Positions 7,818-17,721 of a stretch of 64,000 bases of DNA are shown in pieces (the stretch's first letter is position 1; each line of letters starts with the position of its first letter). The notes under the pieces were generated by a model. That model was not told the origin of the DNA. It made no database searches and was given only the letters and a program-made list of their open reading frames with translations. Location: positions 1 to 64,000 of the forward strand of contig JAAYVF010000006.1 in the NCBI GenBank assembly GCA_012517325.1. Direction: 5' to 3'. The position numbers and the translations under genes are program-made. Source of the DNA: Myxococcales bacterium (GTDB lineage Bacteria; Lernaellota; Lernaellaia; Lernaellales; Lernaellaceae).

Positions 7818-8507
7818 ATGAAACGCGATTGGGATGGGATCAAGGCCAAGGCGAGGGAGATGTACGACTCGATCGAGCGCGCGGTCCGCGACGAGATCGA
7901 CGACGAACGCAACGAACAGGCGCCGATCCGGCGGATCATCATGGCTTACAGCGCCGCCGCGGCCGGCGCCTCGATCAATCCGCTGCCGCTTTCCGGACTG
8001 GCGCTGGTCACGCCGATCCACGTCGCCCTGGTGCTGCACGTCGGCAAGCGGCTGGGCCATCCGCTGACGATCGAAAACGCCGGCGAGGTTTTCAAGGAAC
8101 TCGTCGGCGCGGTCGGCCTGTCGATCGCCTCGCGGCTGACGGCCGGGGCGTTGCTGAAAATCGGCCTGCCGCTGATCGGCGGGCTACTTCGGGCGCCGGT
8201 GGTCTTTGCGCTTACCTATGGGCTGGGCCGCGTGGCCGAGGATTATTTCCTGCGCCGGGAAAAGGGGCTGACCTTCGACAAGCGCACCGCGCGGGAAGTC
8301 TTCGCGAAGGGCGTCGCGGAAGGCCGGGTCGAGGGCGCCTACGCCGATTACATCAAACGGGAAACGAAACGGAAGAATCCGGCCAGCCAACCGGCCGCGA
8401 AAGAGCCGGTGAAAGAACCGGTGAAAAAGTCGGTGAAAAAGCCGGCGAAAAAACCGGTGAAAAAACCGGCGAAAAAACCGGTGAAAAAACCGGCGAAAAA
8501 ATCCTAG
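7818..8507 (+). CDS. DUF697-like membrane protein with Lys/Pro/Ala-repeat tail
   Basis: This is a 229-residue protein. Residues about 1-40 are charged and helical. Residues 40-150 are hydrophobic with INPLPLSGLALVTPIHVALV, typical of the DUF697/YcjF-type domain. The last 35 residues are a histone-H1-like array of (V/A)KKP units (KKPAKKPVKKP). The tail is highly basic and could bind nucleic acid, phosphate polymers or acidic lipids. The start follows a GGGGGGG ribosome site. The gene's last four bases overlap the stop of the convergent OppD-type gene. Confidence 0.65.
   Translation: MKRDWDGIKAKAREMYDSIERAVRDEIDDERNEQAPIRRIIMAYSAAAAGASINPLPLSGLALVTPIHVALVLHVGKRLGHPLTIENAGEVFKELVGAVGLSIASRLTAGALLKIGLPLIGGLLRAPVVFALTYGLGRVAEDYFLRREKGLTFDKRTAREVFAKGVAEGRVEGAYADYIKRETKRKNPASQPAAKEPVKEPVKKSVKKPAKKPVKKPAKKPVKKPAKKS
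8398..8503 (+). repeat. 12-base coding repeat (AAAAAACCGG(T/C)G units)
   Basis: About eight 12-base units encode the K-K-P-(A/V) array at the end of the DUF697 protein. Near-identity between units suggests expansion by slippage. Confidence 0.7.
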
Positions 8508-9472
8508 CCGCCGACCTTCTCGTACAACCAACAGGCGACTTGCGACGCCTCGCGTATAAACAGCGGCGGCGGCGTTTCGCGGCAGCGCGGCAGGACGTCG
8601 GGGCAACGCGGATGGAAGCGGCAACCCGGCGGATAGGAGGTCGCGGGCTCCACGCGGCCGGGAATCGCCGCTTCGATCCCGCCGCGGTCCAGCGTGTGGA
8701 TGGCGCGCAGCAGGCCGCGCGTGTACGGATGCAACGGCCGGTTGAAAAGATCCGCCACCCCGGCGCTTTCCGCGATTTTACCCGCGTACAAGACGATCAC
8801 CCGTTCGCATAGCTCGGCGACGACACCCAGGTCGTGGGTGATGAACAGCACCGCCGTTCCGGTTTGCCGGCGCAGTTCGTCGATCAACCGCAACACCTGG
8901 GCCTGGGTGGTGACGTCCAGCGCGGTGGTCGGCTCGTCGGCGATCAACAATTTCGGCTTGGTGGCCATCGCCATGGCGATCATCACCCGCTGGCGCATGC
9001 CGCCGGAAAGCTGACTCGGATAAGCGCCGAGCCGTTCCTCCGGCCGCTCGATGCCCACGCGCTCCAAAGCGTTTCGCGCCTCGGCCAACGCCGCCGCGCG
9101 GCTGAGCCCCAGGTGCTGCATCAGCGGCTCGACGAGTTGTTCGCCGACGGAAAACACCGGGTTCAAGCTGGTCAGGGGATCCTGGAAAATCATCGATATT
9201 TCGCGGCCGCGGATTTTGCGCAGCCGGGTTTCGTCCAGGTCGGTCAGAGATTGGCCGCGCCATTCGATCCGTCCGCCGATCCGCGCCTGCCGTTCGGGCA
9301 GGAGGCGCATCAGCGCCAGGGCGGTGACGGATTTGCCGCAACCCGATTCGCCGACCATGCCGACGATTTCGCCTTCCTGCACGGTGAAGGAAATGCCGTC
9401 GACGGCGCGCGCCGTTCCGCCGGGAACGGGGAAATGAACGGTCAGGTCGGAAGCGGCGAGCAGGGTGGCCAT
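8504..9472 (-). CDS. Oligopeptide/dipeptide ABC transporter ATP-binding protein (OppD/DppD type)
   Basis: This is a 322-residue protein. Walker A is GESGCGKS, the Q-loop region [13 protein letters not shown], the signature LSGGMRQRV, Walker [13 protein letters not shown] and the switch His FITHDLG. The C-terminus has the oligopeptide-type extension [10 protein letters not shown] and CRFHPRCPD. It energises peptide or nickel import at the inner membrane. I chose [10 protein letters not shown] at 9472 because the reading frame further upstream runs into the preceding gene. No permease, OppF or binding-protein gene is adjacent, so it is an orphan subunit here. Confidence 0.85.
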   Translation of the reverse strand: MATLLAASDLTVHFPVPGGTARAVDGISFTVQEGEIVGMVGESGCGKSVTALALMRLLPERQARIGGRIEWRGQSLTDLDETRLRKIRGREISMIFQDPLTSLNPVFSVGEQLVEPLMQHLGLSRAAALAEARNALERVGIERPEERLGAYPSQLSGGMRQRVMIAMAMATKPKLLIADEPTTALDVTTQAQVLRLIDELRRQTGTAVLFITHDLGVVAELCERVIVLYAGKIAESAGVADLFNRPLHPYTRGLLRAIHTLDRGGIEAAIPGRVEPATSYPPGCRFHPRCPDVLPRCRETPPPLFIREASQVACWLYEKVGG

Positions 9473-9479
9473 GGCGCCG

Positions 9480-10157
9480 TCAGGGCTTCTGGCGCTCGTT
9501 TTCGACCCTGGCGCGGAATTCCTCATGGGTGAAGACGCCTTTTTCGATCAGCAGGTCGATCAGCGCGCGGAACGCGTAATCGTTGATGCGCTGGTCGCGT
9601 TCGACGAATTCGCCCTCGGGATTGATGATGATCGGTTCCTCGTCGGTGCCGACGAACTGGGTGTCCAGTTCGATGACGTCGGCGGTGTCGTTCAGGCCGT
9701 GACTCTCGCGCAGGCCGGAGGTGTGGTAGCAGTAATCGATGGCCCGGTTGATGTCGCTTTCCAGGGCCAGGGCGGTCACGACGCTGTGGCCGGACAGGAA
9801 TTCGACTTCCTGGATGCCGCGGAAATCGGTCGGGTCGGACATCGCCAACAGCAGCTTGCGGTGCCCCTTCTGGTTTTTCACCGCGACGGGAATGACGTTG
9901 TATTTGGCGCAGATGTTTTTCGGGATCAGCTTGAGCGCCTCGAGGTAGACGTGGCTTTTGCGAAAATTGATTTTCGCCACGCCGAGCTGATGGCTGAGCG
10001 CGTCGAGCAGTTGCTGATCGGTGATCAGTCCGGCCTTCATCAGGTGCTCGCCCAGCCGGCCGCCCCAACGTTTCTGCTCGGACAGCGCGGCCCGCAAGTG
10101 GGTTTCCGAAATCAGGCCGGCTTCCTTGAGGATCTCGCCCAGCGGCTTTTGCATCAT
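9480..10157 (-). CDS. MshEN/GspE N-terminal domain protein
   Basis: This is a 225-residue protein. It opens with two helical repeats, LGEILKEAGLISETHLRAAL and RLGEHLMKAGLITDQQLLDA. These match the T2SSE N-terminal (MshEN) pattern R-L-G-x-x-L-x-x-x-G-x-(I/L), which in some ATPases binds cyclic di-GMP. No ATPase domain follows; instead there is an acidic C-terminal region. It is therefore a stand-alone sensor or adaptor, possibly for type IV pili, secretion or gliding systems. Its stop is seven bases before the OppD-type start. A diguanylate cyclase is encoded elsewhere in the window (45156-47471). Confidence 0.7.
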   Translation of the reverse strand: MMQKPLGEILKEAGLISETHLRAALSEQKRWGGRLGEHLMKAGLITDQQLLDALSHQLGVAKINFRKSHVYLEALKLIPKNICAKYNVIPVAVKNQKGHRKLLLAMSDPTDFRGIQEVEFLSGHSVVTALALESDINRAIDYCYHTSGLRESHGLNDTADVIELDTQFVGTDEEPIIINPEGEFVERDQRINDYAFRALIDLLIEKGVFTHEEFRARVENERQKP

Positions 10158-10167
10158 TCCCTCCGCA

Positions 10168-10944
10168 TTAATTCGCCGACTCGAACTCCTGCACCCGCCA
10201 GCCGTCGGGAACCGACGGGTGGAAGAGCGATGTCTCGATCAATTGATTAACCCGAACGTCCGCCATCTTCAAGACCAGCGTTTGTTTTTGCGCCGGCCGT
10301 GCGATGGAGATTTCGTGCGGCACCGGTACGCCGTCCTCCGGGCGAACGGCCTTCCACGCGACGGTCAGCGGTTCCGGCCGCTCCAGGCGCAACGTCGCCG
10401 GCCGCCTGCCGCGCGGCTCGATGCCGACCCGCCAATCCACCGCCTGAAAATGCCACAAGTCGTGATCCTCGCCGCGCTCCGGCTTGACCGGCTCCCACGC
10501 GGGCGGGTCCAGCGCCAGGCCGCCGGCGACGAACTGCCTCAGGAAGCGCGGCTCCACCTCGATCCGCAGGGCTTTCCAGGCGGTCGCGGCGTCGGCCGGG
10601 CCGCGGCGGATCACCGTGTGCCGGTAGTCGAGCAGCAGGATTTCGTCGAGGCCGACGATCGCGGAGAACAGCGGCGTCCCGAAGGGCGTGACGACATCCA
10701 GCCGCAGCCCCTGCGCCCGGTCGAAAACGAGAAAAATATCGGCGAGCAACGGCGCGCCACGGTCGCTGACCTTGAGCGTGCCGCTCGCTTGCAGCGACGT
10801 GACCTGCCGCAGCGGCGCCGCCAGCATTTCGGTCACTTCCGCGGTGGAAACGGCCGGCGCGGTCCATTGCCCCGCGAACGGCGCGCAACCGCAGAGCCAC
10901 GCGACCACGCAGCAGGCCGCCAGGAGCCGGGCGCCGTTATTCAC
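10168..10944 (-). CDS. LolB-like outer membrane lipoprotein
   Basis: This is a 258-residue protein with a lipoprotein signal (ACCVVAWLCGCAP, lipobox L-C-G-C). The body has the alternating beta pattern of LolB/DUF4292-like lipoproteins: SLQASGTLKVSDRGAPLLAD, then GLRLDVVTPFGTPLF and EILLLDYRHTVI. It lies directly downstream of a TPR lipoprotein, overlapping it by eight bases. That pairing is one I associate with lipoprotein-localisation or envelope-biogenesis loci. The likely role is binding lipids or lipoproteins on the inner face of the outer membrane; inferred from fold resemblance only. Confidence 0.6.
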   Translation of the reverse strand: MNNGARLLAACCVVAWLCGCAPFAGQWTAPAVSTAEVTEMLAAPLRQVTSLQASGTLKVSDRGAPLLADIFLVFDRAQGLRLDVVTPFGTPLFSAIVGLDEILLLDYRHTVIRRGPADAATAWKALRIEVEPRFLRQFVAGGLALDPPAWEPVKPERGEDHDLWHFQAVDWRVGIEPRGRRPATLRLERPEPLTVAWKAVRPEDGVPVPHEISIARPAQKQTLVLKMADVRVNQLIETSLFHPSVPDGWRVQEFESAN

Positions 10945-12634
10945 CCAGTTTTCCTTTGAGGCGGGCGGACGTGTCGGGCTCGGGATTGAGCGTCATGGCC
11001 TTGCGCCAATATTCGCGTGCCTGTGACGCATCGCCCTTGGCCGCGTACGCGTCGCCGATGTGTTCGGCGATGACCGCCTCGGACGGTTCCAGTTCCAACG
11101 CGTGTTTCAGGTTCTCGATCGCCTGATCGTAACGGCCCATGCGATACAGCGCCCAGCCGTACGAATCGACGATGTGGCCGCTGTAGGGTTTCATCTTGAC
11201 GGCTTTGGCGAGCAGCTTTTCGGCGCGCGACAGGTCGGCGTTGTGGTCGGCCAGCGTGTACCCGATGAAGTTGAGGGCGTCCACGTCGTTCGGGTCTTTG
11301 TCCAGGCGTTTTTCCATGACCTGCACACCCTGCTTCCAGCGGCCCGAACGTTCGTAGAGGACCGCCAGCGAGTAGATGGATTCCGGATCATCCGGCTGAA
11401 GTTTCAGAGCGCGCTGCAGGACTTCCTCGGCCTGCTCGAAGCGGCCCATGCTCGAAAGGACCGAGCCGCGAGTGCGCAGCACGTCCAGTTCGTTGGGGAA
11501 GTCTTTTTCCAACAGGTCCAGTTCGACCAGCGCGTTGCCGTTCTGACCCAGGCGCATGAGCAGGGTGGCCAGGTTGAGGCGCGCTTCAAGGTAGTAGGAG
11601 CTTTCCTTCGGAATCTGCCGGTAGTTGTCCAGCGCCTCGGGGATTTTGTTCAGCCGCGCCAGGCACACGGCCGCCAGATAGCGGGCCTGGTTGTTCTTCG
11701 GCTCTTTTTCGAGCACCAGATTGAACTGCGCCAGCGCGTCGACCGTCCGGCCCTGGTGAAAGAGCACCACGCCGCGCGTAATGGTGGTGTCCGCGGTGCC
11801 GCCGCCGAGCAGCTCCAGGCGCTGAGTTTCCGCCATGGCGGCGTCCGGGTTGTTGGTGCGCAGGTGCAGGCCGATGAGCTGGCGGTGCAGGGCACGGTCG
11901 TCCGGATTGAGTTCGATCGCGCGCTGGTAGGCGACGATCGCGGCGGGGCGGTCGCCCAGGCCCTCGCAGGCGAAACCCAGGCCGATCCAGCCGCGGGCGA
12001 ATTCCGGTTCGAGCTCGGTCACCTTGGTGAAATATTTTTTCGCCGCGGCCCATTGTTCGTCGACCAGGTTCAGGCGGCCCAGCTCGAAGAACGATTGATA
12101 GGCTTCGGGATTGCGCTTGGTGAATTGCTCGAGGGCTTTTTCGGCTTTGCGGTTTTCGCCGGTTTCCTCGTAGAGCCCCGCGATGAAAATCGCGGCCATC
12201 TCGTAATCGGGCTTCAGATCCAGGATGGTCCGATAAATTTCGATGGCTTCCTCGCGCTTGCCGGTGGCGGCCAGGACGCCCGCCTTCAACGCCAGCGTCT
12301 CGACGTCCCGGGGAGCCTGTTGCAGCGCCAATTCGATCTCGCCCATGGCCTGATCGATCGCGCCGCTCTGAATCAGGATGATCGCCTTGAGGCGGAGGAT
12401 TTCCGGAATGACGTAACCCAGTTCCTGGATCCGGTCGAAAAGCTGAAAGGCGAGCGGGGCATTGCCTTCCTGCAGGGAGAGATAGCCCTGGGACAGTAAA
12501 AACAGCAGCCGCGCCTTGTCGATCATCGACGGCTCGTGGTTGGCGGTCGCCGGCGTTTCCGGCTTGACGCCGGTGGTGGCGCAGGCGGCGACGACGAGCA
12601 GCAGGCAGAGCAATCCGAAAAGTTGTTTTTTCAT
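10937..12634 (-). CDS. TPR-repeat lipoprotein
   Basis: This is a 565-residue protein with a signal peptide and lipobox V-A-A-C (LLLVVAACATTG). The rest is a near-continuous array of roughly a dozen tetratricopeptide repeats with the usual W/L-G-Y-A-F-A-P pattern, for example FARGWIGLGFACEGLGD, ALNFIGYTLADHNADLSRAE and HIVDSYGWALYRMGRYDQAI. It is predicted to be a periplasmic protein-interaction scaffold anchored to a membrane. The last eight bases overlap the LolB-like gene, so the two are translated together. Confidence 0.85.
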   Translation of the reverse strand: MKKQLFGLLCLLLVVAACATTGVKPETPATANHEPSMIDKARLLFLLSQGYLSLQEGNAPLAFQLFDRIQELGYVIPEILRLKAIILIQSGAIDQAMGEIELALQQAPRDVETLALKAGVLAATGKREEAIEIYRTILDLKPDYEMAAIFIAGLYEETGENRKAEKALEQFTKRNPEAYQSFFELGRLNLVDEQWAAAKKYFTKVTELEPEFARGWIGLGFACEGLGDRPAAIVAYQRAIELNPDDRALHRQLIGLHLRTNNPDAAMAETQRLELLGGGTADTTITRGVVLFHQGRTVDALAQFNLVLEKEPKNNQARYLAAVCLARLNKIPEALDNYRQIPKESSYYLEARLNLATLLMRLGQNGNALVELDLLEKDFPNELDVLRTRGSVLSSMGRFEQAEEVLQRALKLQPDDPESIYSLAVLYERSGRWKQGVQVMEKRLDKDPNDVDALNFIGYTLADHNADLSRAEKLLAKAVKMKPYSGHIVDSYGWALYRMGRYDQAIENLKHALELEPSEAVIAEHIGDAYAAKGDASQAREYWRKAMTLNPEPDTSARLKGKLGE

Positions 12635-12776
12635 CTAATTGTCAGTCCTTGAAGCAGACCCGTTTGGAAAAACTTAGCACCGGCGGCGAGCCTGGGCAAG
12701 CAGCGCGGAAGCAAATAACGAGCGCTTTCCTTTCTGGGGCGCGGCCGAATTCGCGCGCGCCGAGATAACGCGGGAA

Positions 12777-13168
12777 CCGGAGCGGCCTTGTAAGCCGGGT
12801 TCTGTACGCTTGGCGCCCGTTCCCGCCGACGGGCGGCCAAGGCAGTGACCATTCGTCTACGACGGCGGTTGCCCGCCGCCTCCAGCGGCTCATTGAACGC
12901 TCGGGCGGACCTCCCTCAAACGCGTTCGCTCGGCCTTGCATCGGGTGGGGTTTACCGCACCGCCGGTTCCCCGGCTGTCGTGGGTGCGCTCTTACCGCAC
13001 CATTTCACCTTTGCCTGTGCCCCGCGGAGCGGGGCCATCGGCCGTGTCATTTCTGTGGCACTTTCCCTAGGGTCGCCCCCGCCTGCCGTTAGCAGGCACC
13101 TGGTCCGCGATGCCCGGACTTTCCTCCCGCGATCCGCGGATCGCCGGCGGTCACCCCGGCCGCTCCGG
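12777..13168 (-). ncRNA. rnpB: RNase P RNA, class A
   Basis: Read on the minus strand, the 5' part has GAGGAAAGTCCGGGC (P3/P4 core) and the 3' part has ACAGAACCCGGCTTA, the complementary P4 strand. Between them are GGTGAAATGGTGCGGTAAGA and GGTAAACCCCACC with GATGCAAGGCC; the GGTAA is the loop that pairs with the tRNA CCA end. The ends were set from the P1 helix, CCGGAGCGGCC with GGCCGCTCCGG. The length of about 392 nucleotides is normal for the bacterial A type. It is the catalytic subunit that matures tRNA 5' ends. Confidence 0.93.
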
Positions 13169-13179
13169 TTCTGTTTTGT

Positions 13180-13207
13180 TGATAACGAGAAACTAATCCT
13201 CGGTCAA
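13180..13207 (-). promoter_or_regulatory. Candidate promoter for rnpB
   Basis: On the minus strand TTGACC (13207-13202) is followed after 16 bases by TTATCA (13185-13180). That would place the start of transcription very near the predicted rnpB 5' end. The -35 box lies inside the end of the RNase HI gene. Confidence 0.4.
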
Positions 13208-13855
13208 TGCGGCTTGCTTTTTGTTCTTGACGCGCGGGGCGCGCTCGTCGAGCACGCGGTTGACCAGGTCGTCGGCGAACCGGTTTTCCTCGCGCCGGAT
13301 ATGGCGGATTTCCCAGTGGGGAAATTCGCGCAGCGCCCTGACCGCGGCGAGAAACAGCGGCAGGATGTTCTTGTTCTTGACCTTGTATTCTCCCTGCAAC
13401 TGCTTGACGACCAGTTCGCTGTCGCCTTGCAGCAAGAGCCGTTTGACGCCCATTTCCCCGGCCAGTTCGATGGCCAACAGCAGGCCGTGATACTCGGCGA
13501 CGTTGTTGGTGTTTTTATCCAGAAAGCGGCTCCGTTCGACCAGGGCCTCGCCGTTGGCGTCCAGCGCGATCGCCACGCCGGCCGCCGGGCCGGGATTGCC
13601 GCGGCTGCCGCCGTCGAACACGAAGACCAGATCGTCGCGGCCGGCGGCGATTTGCTTCGCGTTCTCCATCCGGCGGTGTTCCGCGGCTTCGACTTCTTCC
13701 TGGTGGCGACCCTGCCGATTCAGTCGATAGGCCAGGTCTTGCAGGGTCTCGCGGGCCTGATCGAGGTCGAAATCGGCCCGTTCGGCGGCCTGACCAAGCG
13801 GCACGCCGTCGGCCAGCGCCTTGAGCAGCGCCGCCGCGCGACGGAGATCAACCAC
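13193..13855 (-). CDS. Ribonuclease HI-family protein
   Basis: This is a 220-residue protein. Residues about 75-205 form an RNase H fold. The four acidic catalytic residues are visible in FVFDGGSRGNPGP (first Asp), NNVAEYHGLL (Glu), LLQGDSELVVKQ (second Asp) and EENRFADDLVN (last Asp). It cleaves RNA in RNA/DNA hybrids. A 70-residue N-terminal helical region (MVDLRRAAALLKALADG) precedes the catalytic domain and is not part of the minimal enzyme. The first eight bases overlap the end of the zinc-ribbon gene. Confidence 0.85.
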   Translation of the reverse strand: MVDLRRAAALLKALADGVPLGQAAERADFDLDQARETLQDLAYRLNRQGRHQEEVEAAEHRRMENAKQIAAGRDDLVFVFDGGSRGNPGPAAGVAIALDANGEALVERSRFLDKNTNNVAEYHGLLLAIELAGEMGVKRLLLQGDSELVVKQLQGEYKVKNKNILPLFLAAVRALREFPHWEIRHIRREENRFADDLVNRVLDERAPRVKNKKQAALTED

Positions 13856-14588
13856 CGTTGGCCTCGGTTTTCTGCGCTTCTGCCTCGTAAAAAAGGATGC
13901 GGTGGCAGGAAGGGCAGGTGATGATTTCCTCGTTGCGGATGACGAGGTTGTAAACCTGGGGCGGCACGTTCATCAGGCAGCCCTGGCAGGTGCGCTTGAT
14001 GACCCGTACCACCGCGACGCCGCCGGTGATCTCCCGCAGGCGGTCGTACCGATGCAGGAAATTGCCCTCGATGGAAGGGAGAAACTTGGCGCGCTGCTCC
14101 TCGAGGATTTTCAGCTTTTCGCCGACGACCTCGAGTTTTTTATTCAGTTCGACGATCTGCACGCTCTTGAGCTTCTCGACCTCGACCAAGCGGTCTTTGG
14201 CTTTTTTCAGCGAGAGTTCGGCGCCGTCGATATCGTCCATGATCCGCAGCAGTTGATCCTCGATCTCCTCGATCATTTCCTTCTGCTTGTCGTTTTCCCG
14301 CTGGATGGCGTGGTATTCCTCGTTGGTCTTCACCGCCATCAGGCGCGCCTTGTTTTTTTCGATCTGCGCTTCGTGTTCCTGCAGTTCGCGGTCTTTTTGC
14401 CGCCGGATTTCCTGGGCGTGTTTCTGCTCGGCTTCCTTTTCCTTGACCACCTGGCGATGGTGCTCCATCTCGCTCTCGAGCGCTTCGATTTCCTTGGGTG
14501 AATTCTTGCGCAGCAACTCGATTTCCATGATTTGCTGATCGATTTGTTGCAAGTCGTGAAGCAATCTCAGTTGTTCGGCAGCGGACAA
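13848..14588 (-). CDS. Coiled-coil C4-type zinc-ribbon protein
   Basis: This is a 246-residue protein. Residues about 5-175 form a long antiparallel coiled coil, rich in E/K/Q with a hinge near NEEYHAIQRENDKQ. The end is a zinc ribbon with CQGC and CPSC (C-x2-C pairs about 22 residues apart). This is the DUF164/CT398-like family, conserved beside nif3 and rnpB in many delta-type genomes. Proposed links include RNA polymerase and flagellar or secretion chaperoning; its function is not settled. Confidence 0.85.
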   Translation of the reverse strand: MSAAEQLRLLHDLQQIDQQIMEIELLRKNSPKEIEALESEMEHHRQVVKEKEAEQKHAQEIRRQKDRELQEHEAQIEKNKARLMAVKTNEEYHAIQRENDKQKEMIEEIEDQLLRIMDDIDGAELSLKKAKDRLVEVEKLKSVQIVELNKKLEVVGEKLKILEEQRAKFLPSIEGNFLHRYDRLREITGGVAVVRVIKRTCQGCLMNVPPQVYNLVIRNEEIITCPSCHRILFYEAEAQKTEANGG

Positions 14589-14598
14589 GGCAACCTCC

Positions 14599-15726
14599 TT
14601 AAATCCGGCTGAAGGGATCGCTGTCGGTCCGGCAAACGAATACCGGCAAGGGCGACAACGAGGCGGTCAGCCGCGCGGCCAAGCTTTCGATAAACGGATA
14701 TTCGGTCGCGAAGTGTCCCAGGTCGATGACGGGAACGCGCCGTTCCCGGGCCTGAAGCGCTTCGTGATATTTCAAATCGCCGGTCAGCAGGGCATCGCCC
14801 GGCCGGCCGGCGAGGGCGTCGATGAATCCGGCCCCGGCGCCGCCGCACAGCAGCAGCCGCTCGATCCGGGTGGCGCCGTCGCCGACGAAACGTCCGGCGG
14901 GCGCGCGCCGCCGCCGCGCCGCCCAGCGGGCCAAGGCGGCCAGCGTTTGCGGCTTGGGCAACCGGCCGAGTCGGCCGCGTCCGCCCGCGGGATTCTGCCG
15001 TTCGGTCGGGAACAGGTCGAACGCTACTTCCTCGTACGGGTGCGTCGCTTTCATCGCCTCCAGCACGGCGGTGACGTTCGCCGCCGGAACGCGCACCTCG
15101 AGCCGGACCTCGTTTTCGACCGACAATTCGCCCGGCCGGCCGCTGTAGGGAGTGGCGCCCGCCCGCGGCAGGTAGGTGCCTTCGCCCCGCAGGCGATACG
15201 AGCATTTGGCGTAATTGCCGATCACGCCGCCGCCGGCCTGGAAAACGGCCTCACTCACCGCCGCGAGGTGCGATTCGGGCACGAAGACCGTCAGTTTGCG
15301 GTAGGCGACGGGATAGAGCGGTTCCCAGGGCCGCACGTCCAGCAGGCCCAGCCGTTGCGCGAGCACGTCGTTGACGCCGCCCGCCGCCCAATCGGCGTTG
15401 GTGTGGCAGGCGACGATCGCCGTGCGGCGCCGGATCGCTTCGGCGACGGTCGCGCCGACCGGCGTATCGGTGTCGAGCCGGGCGAGGGGATGGAACAACA
15501 ACGGATGATGAGTCACCAGCAAGCCACCGGCCGTTTGCCGGACGGCTTCCGGAGAGGGGTCGAGCGCGACGCCGACGCGTTTGACGGTCGCGGCGGCGGA
15601 GCCGACTTGCAGGCCGATCCGATCCCATTCCTCGGCGAGCGAGGAAGGAAAGAAGGATTCCAGAACTTCAAGGATCTCATGGACGCGTCGGGCGGCGGCG
15701 CGTCGCATGAAATTTGTTTCGGTCAT
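14599..15726 (-). CDS. Nif3-like dinuclear metal center protein
   Basis: This is a 375-residue protein of the NIF3/YbgI/YqfO family. It has EEWDRIGLQVGS near the start, LLVTHHPLLFHPL (paired His metal ligands), ACHTNADWAAGGVND (His/Asp) and, near the end, GDLKYHEALQ and DLGHFATEYPFIE (His and Glu ligands). The length fits the version with an inserted PII-like middle domain (YGSYRLR-type region replaced here by CSYRLRGEGTYLP). It is a hexameric metalloprotein, sometimes annotated GTP cyclohydrolase I type 2, whose biological role is not firmly known. It lies directly downstream of a tRNA gene. Confidence 0.88.
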   Translation of the reverse strand: MTETNFMRRAAARRVHEILEVLESFFPSSLAEEWDRIGLQVGSAAATVKRVGVALDPSPEAVRQTAGGLLVTHHPLLFHPLARLDTDTPVGATVAEAIRRRTAIVACHTNADWAAGGVNDVLAQRLGLLDVRPWEPLYPVAYRKLTVFVPESHLAAVSEAVFQAGGGVIGNYAKCSYRLRGEGTYLPRAGATPYSGRPGELSVENEVRLEVRVPAANVTAVLEAMKATHPYEEVAFDLFPTERQNPAGGRGRLGRLPKPQTLAALARWAARRRRAPAGRFVGDGATRIERLLLCGGAGAGFIDALAGRPGDALLTGDLKYHEALQARERRVPVIDLGHFATEYPFIESLAARLTASLSPLPVFVCRTDSDPFSRI

Positions 15727-15751
15727 CGTTTCCTCTGTCGTCGATCGCTCC

Positions 15752-15824
15752 TGGGCCCGGCAGGATTCGAACCTGCGACCAGCCGGTTATGAGCCGGCAG
15801 CTCTAGCCGCTGAGCTACGGGCCC
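15752..15824 (-). tRNA. tRNA with CAU anticodon (elongator Met or Ile2)
   Basis: A full cloverleaf reads on the minus strand: acceptor GGGCCCG with CGGGCCC and discriminator A; D arm GCTCAGCGGCTAGAGC; anticodon stem GCCGG/CCGGC with loop CTCATAA (anticodon CAT); T arm GCAGG-TTCGAAT-CCTGC. No CCA is encoded. CAU could be elongator methionine or, if modified to lysidine, isoleucine-2. I cannot separate these with confidence by eye. Confidence 0.95.
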
Positions 15825-15860
15825 CTAATGCGGCATCGCCCCATTCGCGTCGCGGGGGGT

Positions 15861-15890
15861 TTTATATTTCCTCGCCGCGTCGCTTGTCAA
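15861..15890 (-). promoter_or_regulatory. Promoter for the tRNA gene
   Basis: On the minus strand a perfect TTGACA (15890-15885) is followed after 18 bases by TATAAA (15866-15861), then a G-poor leader to the tRNA 5' end about 37 bases on. This is a good sigma-70 consensus. Confidence 0.65.
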
Positions 15891-15913
15891 GTTGACCGGC
15901 AATTTTTCCTAAG

Positions 15914-15937
15914 AAAAAGGCCGCCCGCGGGCGGCCC
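15914..15937 (-). terminator. Rho-independent terminator of the rpoD operon
   Basis: Immediately after the rpoD stop, GGCCGCCC pairs with GGGCGGCC across two bases and is followed on the minus strand by TTTTTCTT. It separates the rpsU-dnaG-rpoD operon from the tRNA promoter. Confidence 0.85.
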
Positions 15938-15945
15938 TTTGTCGG

Positions 15946-17697
<1,752 letters not shown>

Positions 17698-17721
17698 ACC
17701 GTAACCCCTTTAATAAAGGTG

